A stretch of 64,000 nt of DNA from Actinomycetota bacterium (GTDB taxonomy: Bacteria > Actinomycetota > Thermoleophilia > Miltoncostaeales > Miltoncostaeaceae): positions 54,234 to 118,233 of the forward strand of contig CAUJCX010000039.1 of NCBI GenBank assembly GCA_963169235.1, in the 5' to 3' direction. A model generated the notes under the pieces. It was not told the origin of the DNA. It was given only the letters and a program-made list of their open reading frames with translations, and did no database searches. The position numbers and the translations under genes are program-made. Below, piece by piece: positions 50,860-60,260 of this stretch; the first letter of the stretch is position 1; each line of letters opens with the position of its first letter.

Positions 50860-50865
50860 TAACCT
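50860..50865 (+). promoter_or_regulatory. -10 box TAACCT upstream of the frameshifted small gene
   Basis: TAACCT is followed by a leader of about 25 nt with GGGGG before the ATG at 50895, supporting a transcribed unit that includes the downstream membrane protein gene. Confidence 0.4.
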
Positions 50866-50894
50866 CGGCACCACTGACGGGATCCGGGGGTGTG

Positions 50895-51148
50895 ATGCGG
50901 CGGGGGATGGCGGTGATCGGCACGGCGGTGGCGACCGCGGCGCCAGGACGCGGCGACGGTGACGCGCCCGCCGGGACGACGTCCCGACGCTGCCGCTGCC
51001 GAATGGCGTCACGGCCGTCAGGGTGGCGGGACGGACGGTGCGACCGCGCAGGAACCTGGTGCGGTTCACGCTGCCCTCGCGGCGGCGGACGGTTACGGTG
51101 ATGACGGCCGACGGCGACTTTCGTCTGGACTACGGGGTGGGCCGATGA
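50895..51148 (+). pseudogene. Probable frameshifted small exported-protein gene
   Basis: A promoter and ribosome site precede ATG 50895, which opens MRRGMAVIGTAVATAA, a plausible signal peptide. Beyond about 50960 this frame becomes Arg/Cys/Trp-rich and looks non-coding. The frame one base back becomes coding-like instead: PTLPLPNGVTAVRVAGRT, then NLVRFTLPS, and finally TVTVMTADGDFRLDYGVGR. It ends in TGA overlapping the next gene's ATG (ATGA). A single lost base near 50958-50975 would explain both. No family recognised. It could also be a sequencing error. Confidence 0.4.
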
Positions 51149-51525
51149 AGAACGTGGTGCGCATTGTGCAGGTGGGTTTGCTGGTGGCCGCCGCGATCAT
51201 CGTCACGCTGCGGTATCCCGGCCTGTGGTGGCTGATGGCGCTGATGTGGGCCCTGGTGGCGGTGGGCGCGTGGGCCACGCTCCACGAGTGGCGCGTCGAG
51301 AAGGCCGCTCCGCCGTGGGCGCGCTCCGGTGACGTCGACGCGATGCTGGCGGGGTTCGCCCGCGACCATCCCCAGGCGCTCGCCGAGGCGCGGGCCCTCG
51401 CCGTCGCGGGCAAGCGGGTGCAGGCCACCCGGGTGCTGCGCCGGGCGGAGCGGCGTGGCTCGCTGGAAGCCTGCGTCGGCGTGGTCGACCGCCTGGCCGA
51501 GGACCCCGCGAACGGCGGCGCTTAG
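51145..51525 (+). CDS. Small membrane protein of unknown function
   Basis: A 126-residue protein with two N-terminal membrane helices (VQVGLLVAAAIIVTLRYPGLWW and LMALMWALVAVGAWATL) and a cytoplasmic helical tail (DVDAMLAGFARDHPQALAEARALAVAGK, RVLRRAERRGSLEACVGVVDRLAED) resembling a short solenoid. ATG 51145 overlaps the stop of the preceding frame. I recognise no family. It lies between vapBC and rpsO, positions normally adjacent to ribF in related operons. Confidence 0.65.
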   Translation: MKNVVRIVQVGLLVAAAIIVTLRYPGLWWLMALMWALVAVGAWATLHEWRVEKAAPPWARSGDVDAMLAGFARDHPQALAEARALAVAGKRVQATRVLRRAERRGSLEACVGVVDRLAEDPANGGA

Positions 51526-51557
51526 CCGGTTTACGCGGGACGACCGGCGGGGCGTGA

Positions 51558-51563
51558 TAGGGT
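51558..51563 (+). promoter_or_regulatory. Extended -10 TGATAGGGT of rpsO-pnp
   Basis: TAGGGT with an upstream TGA triplet (TGn) forms an extended -10. The resulting leader is about 130 nt and holds two stable hairpins before rpsO. Confidence 0.5.
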
Positions 51564-51594
51564 GCTTCGATCGCGCGCCGCTCCCCGCGGCGTG

Positions 51595-51634
51595 GCCGTC
51601 TCCCCCGAGGGACGGCGGCGGTGCCCGGCACCGC
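51595..51634 (+). promoter_or_regulatory. Two leader hairpins upstream of rpsO
   Basis: GCCGTC (51595-51600) pairs with GACGGC (51611-51616); directly after it GCGGTGC (51618-51624) pairs with GCACCGC (51628-51634) on a CCG loop. S15 represses its own synthesis through leader structures in several bacteria, so these are candidates for such a site. The pairing is seen; the function is inferred. Confidence 0.4.
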
Positions 51635-51701
51635 GCGCACCGTGTCTGACCCGCCTCGGCATCCCGCTGTGGCGTGGCCGAATCATGAGGAGCATCAGTA
51701 C

Positions 51702-51968
51702 GTGCTGAGCACTGACGAGAAGAACAGCGCCATGGAGGGGTACCGGCGTCACGACAGCGACACCGGCTCCCCGCAGGTGCAGGTGGCGATCCTCACCGAA
51801 CGGATCAACCGCCTCACCGAGCACCTCCGCGGCAACAAGAAGGACCATCACTCCCGGCGCGGCCTCCTGAAGATGGTGGGACGGCGCCGGCGGCTTCTGA
51901 ACTACCTGCAGCGCACGGACCTCGAGGGGTACCGCGCATTGGTCCAGCAGCTGGGCCTGCGCAGGTAG
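51702..51968 (+). CDS. rpsO: 30S ribosomal protein S15
   Basis: An 88-residue S15 protein that binds 16S rRNA helices 20-22. Signatures: [21 protein letters not shown] (about residues 15-35), [21 protein letters not shown] and [13 protein letters not shown] 51702 is preceded by AGGAG about 9 nt upstream; the frame stays open further upstream but lacks conservation. pnp follows after 147 bp, the usual arrangement. Confidence 0.96.
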   Translation: MLSTDEKNSAMEGYRRHDSDTGSPQVQVAILTERINRLTEHLRGNKKDHHSRRGLLKMVGRRRRLLNYLQRTDLEGYRALVQQLGLRR

Positions 51969-52078
51969 TGAGCCTGTACCCGCTTCGAGTGCGGTGGCCC
52001 CGGGCCGCCGGCGCGGCGCGGCGACCACGACGATGGGGTGAGGCGACGGCGCAGGGGCGCCCGCACACCCGTAACGGG

Positions 52079-52094
52079 GCCGCCGAGCGGCGGC
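52079..52094 (+). promoter_or_regulatory. Hairpin in the pnp leader
   Basis: GCCGCC pairs with GGCGGC over a GAGC loop, 21 nt before the pnp ATG and next to its GGAAGAGGA ribosome site. pnp leaders in other bacteria are cut by RNase III and used for PNPase autocontrol; that use here is inference. Confidence 0.35.
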
Positions 52095-52115
52095 ACCCTT
52101 GGAAGAGGACGGACT

Positions 52116-54311
52116 ATGGGTCTTGAAAAGGTTACGGCGGCGGTCGGCGACGAGCCGATCACGTTTGAAACGGGTGTTCTGGCCAAGCAGGCCAACGGCG
52201 CGGTGGTGGTGCGCTGCGGCGACAACATGGTGCTGGTCACCGCGGTCGGGTCGCAGTCGGCCCGCGAGGGGCAGGACTTCTTCCCCCTCACGGTGGACGT
52301 CGAGGAGCGGATGTACGCCGCGGGCAAGATCCCGGGTGGTTTCATCAAGCGTGAGAGCCGGCCGTCCGAGCGGGCCACGCTGACCGCGCGCATGACCGAC
52401 CGGCCCATCCGGCCGCTGTGGCCCAAGGGCTTCCGCAACGAGGTGCAGGTCGTCGCCACCGTGCTGTCGGTGGACCAGGTGCACCCGTTCGACATCCTGT
52501 GCATCAACGGCGCGTCCGCGGCGCTGTCCATCTCGGAGCTGCCGTTCAACGGCCCCGTCGGCGCCGTCCGCATCGGCCTGATCGGCGACGAGTTCGTCAT
52601 CAACCCGACGTTCGCCGAGCTCGAGGAGTCGAAGCTCGACCTGATCGTGGCCGGCTCGGCCGACGCCATCAGCATGGTCGAGGCGGGCGCCGACGAGGTC
52701 TCCGAGGACGACGTCCTCGAGGCCCTCGAGATCGCCCACGAGGAGATCAAGAAGCTGTGCGCCGCGCAGAACGAGCTGCGCGAGAAGGCCGGCAAGCCCA
52801 AGTGGGACGTCGCCGGCCAGGCCGTCGACCCCGAGATGCTCGAGAAGGTCCGCGCCGCGGTGATGGACAAGCTCGAGGAGGCCACCGAGGAGACCGGCAA
52901 GCTGGAGCGCCGCGACAAGGTCGCCGCCGTCCGCCAGGCCGCCAACGAGGCCCTGCTCACCGACGAGTCGACGCCCGACGAGAAGGCCGAGGTCGGCCGC
53001 GCGTTCGACGCCCTCCAGAAGAGCATCATCCGGCGCCGCATCGCCGTCGACAAGCGCCGTCCCGACGGCCGCAAGAGCGACGAGATCCGCACCATCACCA
53101 CCGACGTGTCGGTGGCCCCGCGCGTGCACGGCTCCGGCCTGTTCACCCGCGGTGAGACGCAGGTGATGACCCTGCTGGCCCTGGGCACCATGAAGGACGC
53201 CCAGCGCATCGACGGCATCGGGGTGGAGACCACCAAGCGGTACATCCACCACTACAACTTCCCGCCGTTCTCGGTGGGCGAGACCGGCTTTATGCGCGGC
53301 CCCAAGCGCCGCGACATCGGCCACGGCGCTCTGGCCGAGCGGGCCCTGGTGCCCGTGATCCCGGACGAGGTCACGTTCCCCTACGCGCTGCGCCTCGTCA
53401 GCGAGACGCTCGAGTCCAACGGCTCGTCGTCGATGGCGTCGGTGTGCGGCTCCACGCTGGCCCTGCTGGACGCCGGCGTGCCGATCGCCCGCCCCGTCGC
53501 GGGCATCGCCATGGGCCTCATCAAGGAGGGTGACGACCACATCATCCTCACCGACATCCAGGGCGACGAGGACCACCTGGGCGACATGGACTTCAAGGTC
53601 GCCGGCACCGCCGAGGGCATCACCGCCCTGCAGATGGACATCAAGATCACCGGCGTGACCATGCAGATCATGCAGGAGGCCATGGCGCAGGCGAAGTCCG
53701 GCCGCCTGTTCATCCTGGGCAAGATGGCCGAGACCATCAGCGAGCCGCGCACCGAGCTGTCGGCGCACGCGCCGCGGGTGACCGCCATCAAGATCGACCC
53801 GGACCGCATCGGCACCGTCATCGGCAAGGGCGGCGAGACCATCCGCTCGCTCGAAGCCGACTACGAGGTGCAGATCTCCATCGAGGACGACGGCACCGTC
53901 AGCGTGTACGGCGTCGACGGCGAGAAGGCCGACGCCGCGGTGGAGGCCATCCGCGCGATGACCAAGGACGTCGAGATCGGCGACGAGTACCGCGGGGCGA
54001 AGGTGGTCAAGACCACCACGTTCGGCGCGTTCGTCGAGCTGTCCAAGGGCGTCGACGGCCTGCTGCACATCTCCAACCTGTCGAACGGGCGGGTGGACAA
54101 GGTGGAGGACGTCGTCAACCGCGGCGACGTGCTCGACGTCAAGGTGGTCGAGGTCGACAAGGCCCGCGGCCGCATCGGCCTGCGCATCATCGGCCTCGAG
54201 GACGCCGGTGGCGACAGCGGCGGCAACGGCAGCGGCTCGGGTGACGGCGAGGGCGGCGACGACCGTCCCCGTCGCCGCCGTCGCCGCATGTCCACCAGCG
54301 ACGCCGAGTAG
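52116..54311 (+). CDS. pnp: Polyribonucleotide nucleotidyltransferase (PNPase)
   Basis: A phosphorolytic 3'-5' exoribonuclease of 731 residues. It has two RNase PH domains (first GGFIKRESRPSERATLTARM; second GSGLFTRGETQVMTLLALG, with the catalytic GDEDHLGDMDFKVAGT block) flanking an all-helical linker. A KH domain (TVIGKGGETIRSLE) and S1 (GAKVVKTTTFGAFVELSKGVDGLLH) follow, then a Gly/Asp/Arg tail. ATG 52116 is preceded by GGAAGAGGA. The M16 peptidase gene starts 13 bp after the stop. Confidence 0.97.
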   Translation: MGLEKVTAAVGDEPITFETGVLAKQANGAVVVRCGDNMVLVTAVGSQSAREGQDFFPLTVDVEERMYAAGKIPGGFIKRESRPSERATLTARMTDRPIRPLWPKGFRNEVQVVATVLSVDQVHPFDILCINGASAALSISELPFNGPVGAVRIGLIGDEFVINPTFAELEESKLDLIVAGSADAISMVEAGADEVSEDDVLEALEIAHEEIKKLCAAQNELREKAGKPKWDVAGQAVDPEMLEKVRAAVMDKLEEATEETGKLERRDKVAAVRQAANEALLTDESTPDEKAEVGRAFDALQKSIIRRRIAVDKRRPDGRKSDEIRTITTDVSVAPRVHGSGLFTRGETQVMTLLALGTMKDAQRIDGIGVETTKRYIHHYNFPPFSVGETGFMRGPKRRDIGHGALAERALVPVIPDEVTFPYALRLVSETLESNGSSSMASVCGSTLALLDAGVPIARPVAGIAMGLIKEGDDHIILTDIQGDEDHLGDMDFKVAGTAEGITALQMDIKITGVTMQIMQEAMAQAKSGRLFILGKMAETISEPRTELSAHAPRVTAIKIDPDRIGTVIGKGGETIRSLEADYEVQISIEDDGTVSVYGVDGEKADAAVEAIRAMTKDVEIGDEYRGAKVVKTTTFGAFVELSKGVDGLLHISNLSNGRVDKVEDVVNRGDVLDVKVVEVDKARGRIGLRIIGLEDAGGDSGGNGSGSGDGEGGDDRPRRRRRRMSTSDAE

Positions 54312-54324
54312 GGAGGCGCGCCGC

Positions 54325-55614
54325 ATGAGCGCCGCAGAGGCCCCGGGGGTCGTCACGACCCCCGGCGGCCTGCGCATAGTGTGCGAGCACATGCCGGGCG
54401 TGCGTTCCGTCGCGTTCGGCGTCTGGATCGGTGTCGGCTCCCGCGCGGAGGACGCCGCCCAGACGGGCGTGTCGCACTTCCTCGAGCACATGCTGTTCAA
54501 GGGCACGCCGCAGTTCACCGCCGAGCAGATCGCCCAGCAGTTCGACGGCATGGGCGGCGAGGTGAACGCCATGACCGGCCGCGACTACACCGTGGTGTAC
54601 ATGCGCGTGCTGGACGACATGGTGGAGCGGGGCCTCGACGTGATGTCGCAGATGGTCACGGTGCCCACGTTCGCCGACCTCGACCAGGAGCGGGGCGTGG
54701 TGATCGAGGAGATCGCCATGTACGAGGACGATCCGTCCGACCAGGTGCACGACATGCTGGGCGAGGCGGTGTTCCCCGACCAGCCGCTGGGGCGCCCCAT
54801 CATCGGCACCCGCGAGGTCATCGGCTCCATCCCCGAGGCGGCCGTGCGGGCCCACCACCAGGCGCACTACCGCGCGCCCAACATGGTGGTGTCGGCCGCG
54901 GGCAACATCACGCCCGAGCGCACCCGCGAGCTGGCCGAGCGGTTCCTCGCCGCCCTGCCGCACGACGGGAGCCCCACCGGGTTCACGCCCGCCGTGGCGG
55001 GCACGCCGCGGCTGGTGGTGCTCGAGAAGCCCACTGAGCAGGTGCACCTGTGCCTGGGCGGTCCCGGCATCTCGCGCAGCGACCCCCGGCGCCACGCGCA
55101 GGCCGTGCTCGACACCGTGCTGGGCGGCCTGATGTCCAGCCGGCTGTTCCAGGAGGTGCGTGAGAAGCGCGGCCTGGCGTACGGCGTGGGCAGCTACACC
55201 GCGGGCTACGCCGACGCGGGGCAGGTGGCCGTGCACCTGGGCACGCGGGAGGACAACGTGGGCCTGGCGTGCGAGGTCATCGCCACCGAGCTGCGGCGCA
55301 TGGCCGACGAGCCCGTGCCCGCCGACGAGCTCACGCGGGCGAAGGACCACCTGACGGGCCGCATGGTGCTGGGCCTCGAGAGCCCGGCCAACCGCATGAA
55401 CCGCCTGGGACGCACCGTCGTCACCGGCTCCGAGCTGTTGCCGATCGACGAGATCATCCGCCGCATCCAGGCCGTCACGGCCGACGACGTGCAGGCGCTG
55501 GCCCGGGAGTTCTGGCAGCCCGAGCAGCTGTCGCTGGTGGCCGTGGGCCCGCGCGGCGACGTCGTGCGTGAGGCTGCGACGCGGATCAGCGACCGCCTGG
55601 TGGCGGCCGGCTGA
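54325..55614 (+). CDS. M16-family zinc metallopeptidase (PepR/processing peptidase-like)
   Basis: A 429-residue member of the pitrilysin/mitochondrial processing peptidase family. The inverted zinc motif HFLEHMLFKGT (HxxEH, about residues 53-57) and the downstream Glu region LDQERGVVIEEIAMYEDDP are intact. The second half has the usual Arg-Tyr pair region EKRGLAYGVGSYTAGY. The gene conventionally follows pnp in Actinobacteria. It probably degrades peptides, being cytoplasmic (no signal peptide). GGAGGCGCGCC precedes the ATG. Confidence 0.93.
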   Translation: MSAAEAPGVVTTPGGLRIVCEHMPGVRSVAFGVWIGVGSRAEDAAQTGVSHFLEHMLFKGTPQFTAEQIAQQFDGMGGEVNAMTGRDYTVVYMRVLDDMVERGLDVMSQMVTVPTFADLDQERGVVIEEIAMYEDDPSDQVHDMLGEAVFPDQPLGRPIIGTREVIGSIPEAAVRAHHQAHYRAPNMVVSAAGNITPERTRELAERFLAALPHDGSPTGFTPAVAGTPRLVVLEKPTEQVHLCLGGPGISRSDPRRHAQAVLDTVLGGLMSSRLFQEVREKRGLAYGVGSYTAGYADAGQVAVHLGTREDNVGLACEVIATELRRMADEPVPADELTRAKDHLTGRMVLGLESPANRMNRLGRTVVTGSELLPIDEIIRRIQAVTADDVQALAREFWQPEQLSLVAVGPRGDVVREAATRISDRLVAAG

Positions 55615-55633
55615 TCCGCGCGGGCGGTGCGCG

Positions 55634-56439
55634 TCAGCGGCCCGCCCGGTGCATCGCCCGCAGGCCCACCGCGAGGCCGACGGCCAGCACGGCCAGCGAC
55701 GCGAACGCGGCCCACGCGAGGTCCTGCGCGGGGAAGTCGCCGGCGAACAGGGCCCGCTCGGCGCCGACGATAGGCCGCAGCGGGTTGGCCTTCGACAGCG
55801 CCTGCAGCCACCCGGGGGCCCCGTCCAGCGGCAGCAGTACGCCCGCCAGAAGCAGCACGGGGAACAACAGGGTCTGCTGGACGGTCCAGAACAGCCACTC
55901 CTGCCCCTCGGACGCCAGCGCCAGCGCGTACGACAGGGCACCGACGCCGACGCAGAACGGCGCCAGGATCGCCATGCCCACCAGGATGCCGCTGGGGTGC
56001 ACCGTGAACGCGAACGGGGCGCACACCGCCACGATGATCGCGGTCTGCACGGTCATGGGCACCAGCTCCTTCACGGCCCGGCCCACGATCAGCGCGGTGC
56101 GGCTGATGGGCGACACCAAGAGGCGCTCGTGCGAGCCCGACATGATCTCCTCGGTGAGGTTGCTGCCGGTCATCGACGCGCCCATCAGGCCCGCCATGGT
56201 GACGATGCCGGGCACGAACCACTGAAGCGGCGACGCGCCCGCCACGCCGTCCGGCAGAAGCGGGGCGAACATCGCCAGGAACACCAGGGGCTGCACCAGC
56301 GCCATCACCATCATCACGGGCTCGCGCATCAGGGGGCGCAGCTCGCGGCGCATCACGCGCCAGGTGTCCGGCGCCAGGCGCCCGCGCGAGCGCGGGGCGG
56401 CGGCGGCCGCCGGGGCGGCGGTGGTGAGGGGGGCGGTGC

Positions 56440-56443
<4 letters not shown>
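55634..56443 (-). CDS. ABC-2 type permease (DrrB-like)
   Basis: A 269-residue six-helix membrane subunit of a drug/lipid-type ABC exporter. An Ala/Pro-rich N-terminus precedes helices such as PVMMVMALVQPLVFLAMFAPLL, and IIVAVCAPFAF, with the ABC-2 LSYALALASEGQEWLFWTVQQ and LLAGVLLPLDGAPGWLQALSKANPLRP block typical of DrrB. The ATG at 56443 overlaps the ATPase stop (ATGA), so the two subunits are co-translated. It is convergent with the M16 peptidase gene. Confidence 0.9.
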
Positions 56444-57441
<998 letters not shown>

Positions 57442-57448
57442 GGCGGGC

Positions 57449-57454
57449 ACGCTA
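57449..57454 (-). promoter_or_regulatory. -10 box TAGCGT of the ABC exporter
   Basis: TAGCGT on the minus strand, 7 nt before the ATPase ATG (leaderless geometry). It is next to the first operator repeat. Confidence 0.55.
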
Positions 57455-57460
57455 CGAGGC

Positions 57461-57511
57461 ATTGCGGCCAGTTCGTGACCGCATCGTGCGATTGCGGACA
57501 GATAGTGACCG
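57461..57511. promoter_or_regulatory. Direct-repeat operator between ABC exporter and WYL regulator
   Basis: ATTGCGG(C/A)CAG...GTGACCG occurs at 57461-57481 and again at 57491-57511. The 21-bp copies differ at four positions and start 30 bp apart (about three helical turns), lying between the two divergent -10 boxes. A TGCGGACA...GTGACCG-type site is a plausible WYL/YafY-family target, so binding by the adjacent regulator to control both promoters is inferred. Confidence 0.65.
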
Positions 57512-57521
57512 GAACGCGCGG

Positions 57522-57527
57522 TAGCCT
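57522..57527 (+). promoter_or_regulatory. -10 box TAGCCT of the WYL regulator
   Basis: TAGCCT lies 7 nt before the ATG at 57535, 11 bp from the second operator repeat, so a bound regulator would occlude RNA polymerase (autoregulation). Confidence 0.55.
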
Positions 57528-57534
57528 TGGCGGC

Positions 57535-58479
57535 ATGAGCACCGGAGCACGCACCCTGAGGCTCTTGAGCCTGCTTCAGACCCATCGCTTCTGGCCCGGG
57601 GGCGAGCTGGCCGAGCGCCTGGGCGTCAGCGCGCGCACGCTGCGCCGCGACGTCGACCGCCTGCGCGAGCTGGGGTACCACGTGGAGGCGGCCCGGGGCG
57701 TCGCCGGCGGCTACCAGCTGCGGGCCGCCGACCGCATGCCGCCGCTGCTGCTCGACGACGAGGAGGCCGTCGCCGTGGCGGTGGGCCTCACGTCCGGCGC
57801 GGCCGGCGCGGTGCTGGGCTACGAGGAGGCATCGGTGCAGGCGCTCGCGAAGGTGGTGGCGATGCTGCCGGAGCGCCTGCGCACCCGCATCGAGGCGGTC
57901 GGCTCGCAGACCGACCGCGGACCCGTCGGGGGGCCCGCCATCGACGCCGCCACGCTGACCGCGTGCGCGCAAGGCTGCCGCGACCGCGAGGTGATGCGGT
58001 TCACGTACACCGCGGCGGACGGTGCCGAGACCCGGCGGCGGGTGGAGCCCCACCGGCTCGTGTGCCTGGGGCGCCGCTGGTACCTGGTGGCGTTCGACCG
58101 CGACCGCGATGACTGGCGGTCGTTCCGCGTCGACCGGGCGTCCCAGGCGGCGGCGACGGGCACGTGGTTCTCGGCCCGGCGCGTGCCGGGAGACGACGCG
58201 GTGGCGTTCGTGGAGCGCGGCATCCGCTCGCGCACGCGCGACGGCGACGTGCGGGTGCGCTTCCACTGCCCACCGGAGGACGTCACCGCGTTCGTGGGCC
58301 GCTGGGGCGACGTGGAGCCCGACGAGGCCGTGCCCGGCGCGTGCGTCCTGCGCATGAGCGTGCGGGAGCTGCACTGGCCCGTGATGGTGCTGGCCGCCGT
58401 CGACGCGCCGTTCGAGGTGCTCGAGCCGCCCGAGCTGGCCGAGCGGGTGCGCGCGATCGCCCACCGGTTCGCCGCCTGA
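57535..58479 (+). CDS. YafY-type HTH/WYL transcriptional regulator
   Basis: A 314-residue regulator. The N-terminal winged HTH (LRLLSLLQTHRFWPGGELAERL, SARTLRRDVDRLRELGY) is followed by a WYL domain (about residues 140-220: MRFTYTAADGAETRRRVEPHRLVCLGRRWYLVAFDRDRDDWRSFR in pieces), where the WYL triad reads WYL, and a C-terminal WCX extension. WYL domains often sense nucleic acids or small ligands. It is divergent from the ABC exporter with a repeated operator between them. ATG 57535 is set by its TAGCCT box. Confidence 0.92.
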   Translation: MSTGARTLRLLSLLQTHRFWPGGELAERLGVSARTLRRDVDRLRELGYHVEAARGVAGGYQLRAADRMPPLLLDDEEAVAVAVGLTSGAAGAVLGYEEASVQALAKVVAMLPERLRTRIEAVGSQTDRGPVGGPAIDAATLTACAQGCRDREVMRFTYTAADGAETRRRVEPHRLVCLGRRWYLVAFDRDRDDWRSFRVDRASQAAATGTWFSARRVPGDDAVAFVERGIRSRTRDGDVRVRFHCPPEDVTAFVGRWGDVEPDEAVPGACVLRMSVRELHWPVMVLAAVDAPFEVLEPPELAERVRAIAHRFAA

Positions 58480-58599
58480 CGGCGGGACCGCGGCAGCCGT
58501 TCGGGTTACTGCCCACGCGGCGGGCGGGCAACGCGGGAGGCGGGGTGCGGGATCCTGCGGAACTTCGCCCTCCCCGGCGTTACAGAAGGGTCCCGGGCA

Positions 58600-58628
58600 T
58601 TGAGTGGCAGCGGGGACGTCCCTAGCGT
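58600..58628 (+). promoter_or_regulatory. Housekeeping sigma promoter TTGAGT-N17-TAGCGT
   Basis: TTGAGT (58600-58605), a 17-nt spacer and TAGCGT (58623-58628) form the clearest -35/-10 pair in the window. The leader of about 33 nt ends with GGGAGGAGG before the transporter GTG. Confidence 0.65.
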
Positions 58629-58667
58629 TGCCGGGCTCATGACGACCTCGACAGGGAGGAGGCGCGC

Positions 58668-60161
58668 GTGTCCCCGTCACGCTCTGCGCTTTCGGTGGTG
58701 ACCGCCAACGGCATGTGGTGGCGGGCCGGGCTTCCGATCGCGCTGGCTCTCATCATCTGGTTGCTGCCGGTCCCCGGGGCCGTCGACGGCGAGGGCCAGC
58801 GCATCGTGGCCGAGGACGGCATGCGGATGCTGGCCATCTTCGTGGGCACCATCGTGGCGCTCATCACCCAGCCGCTGCCCACCGCGGCGGTATCGCTGGT
58901 GGGGCTGTCGATCGCCATGATCACCGGGGTGATGCCGTTGTCGGCCGACGGGGGCGCGGCGCCGCCGGCGCTCGCGGGCTTCTCGAACAGCGCGGTATGG
59001 CTCATCGTGGCCGCGTTCTTCATCAGCCAGGGGTTCCTGGTCACCGGCCTCGGCCGCCGCATCGCTCTCCACTTCGTGCGCAGGCTCGGGAAGTCCAGCC
59101 TGGGGCTGGCGTACGGCATGGCGGCGACCGATCTGGTGATCGCACCCGCAACCCCGTCCAACACGGCGCGCGCGGGCGGCGTCGTGTTCCCCATCGCCCA
59201 GTCGCTGGCCCTGCTGGAGGGTTCCACCCCAGACAGCACCGAGTCGCGGCGCAAGCTGGGGTCGTACCTGATGATGTCGACGGTGCTCGTGAACACGGTC
59301 ACGTCGGCCATGTTCATCACCGCCATGGCGGGCAACCCCGTCGCGGTCGACGCCGCTGCCGGCCTGGCGGGCACGCCGGTGGACCTGAGCTGGGGCACCT
59401 GGGCCCTGGCGGCGGTGGTGCCCGGGATCCTGTCGCTGGCGCTGGTGCCGTGGCTGCTGTTCAAGCTGTACCCGCCGACGGTCAAGAAGACGCCCGACGC
59501 GCCCGAGCTGGCCCGCAGCGAGCTGGCCAAGCTGGGCAAGGTGAGCACCAAGGAATGGCTGATGGTGGGCACTTTCGTGCTGCTCCTGGCGCTGTGGGTG
59601 CTGGGCGACCGCCTGGACATCAGCGCCACGGCGACCGCGTTCGTGGGCGTCGCGGTGCTGCTGGTCACCGGCGTGCTGACGTGGAAGCACCTGGCCAACG
59701 ACCAGTCGGCCTGGCAGACGCTGGTGTTCTTCGGGGTGCTGGTGGGCATGGCCGCGCACCTCAACAAGCTGGGCGTCGTCCCCTGGATCGGGGACCGCCT
59801 CTCGGACTCGGTGTCCGGGACCCACTGGCTGGTGGCGTTCGGGGTGCTGTCGCTGGGGTACTTCTACGTGCACTACCTGTTCGCATCGAACACGGCCCAG
59901 ATCACCGCGATGTACGCGGTGTTCCTGGCGACGGCGATCGCGGCCGGCACCCCACCGGTGTTCGCGGCGCTGGCGCTGGGGTTCATGAGCAACCTGTTCG
60001 GCGGCCTCACGCACTACGCGTCGGGCCCGTGCGCCGTGATCTACGGGTCGGGCTACGTGCCCACCACCGAGTGGTTCCGCCTGGCGTTCATCATGTCGCT
60101 GCCCGTGCTGTTCGTGTGGATCGTGATCGGCGGCGGGTGGATGTACCTGGTGGGTATCTGA
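58668..60161 (+). CDS. DASS-family (SLC13/CitT-like) anion symporter
   Basis: A 497-residue membrane protein with about 12 helices of the divalent anion:sodium symporter family. Family features: IVALITQPLPTAAVSLVGL, the first SNT-like motif in ATPSNTARAGG, and the second SNT-type loop FASNTAQITAMYAVF. Conserved AVWLIVAAFFISQGF and FGGLTHYASGPCAVIYGSGYV follow the CitT/DcuB-like pattern. Likely substrates are C4-dicarboxylates, citrate or related anions; which one cannot be said. GTG 58668 has GGGAGGAGG upstream. Transcribed alone. Confidence 0.9.
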   Translation: MSPSRSALSVVTANGMWWRAGLPIALALIIWLLPVPGAVDGEGQRIVAEDGMRMLAIFVGTIVALITQPLPTAAVSLVGLSIAMITGVMPLSADGGAAPPALAGFSNSAVWLIVAAFFISQGFLVTGLGRRIALHFVRRLGKSSLGLAYGMAATDLVIAPATPSNTARAGGVVFPIAQSLALLEGSTPDSTESRRKLGSYLMMSTVLVNTVTSAMFITAMAGNPVAVDAAAGLAGTPVDLSWGTWALAAVVPGILSLALVPWLLFKLYPPTVKKTPDAPELARSELAKLGKVSTKEWLMVGTFVLLLALWVLGDRLDISATATAFVGVAVLLVTGVLTWKHLANDQSAWQTLVFFGVLVGMAAHLNKLGVVPWIGDRLSDSVSGTHWLVAFGVLSLGYFYVHYLFASNTAQITAMYAVFLATAIAAGTPPVFAALALGFMSNLFGGLTHYASGPCAVIYGSGYVPTTEWFRLAFIMSLPVLFVWIVIGGGWMYLVGI

Positions 60162-60260
60162 CGCACCCACGGGAGCGATCCGCGGGGCGACGGCGCCGCG
60201 GATCGCCCGCCCGCCCGGGTGACACCCGCGGGGAGCGTCCGCACCTGACAGGATGCCGCG

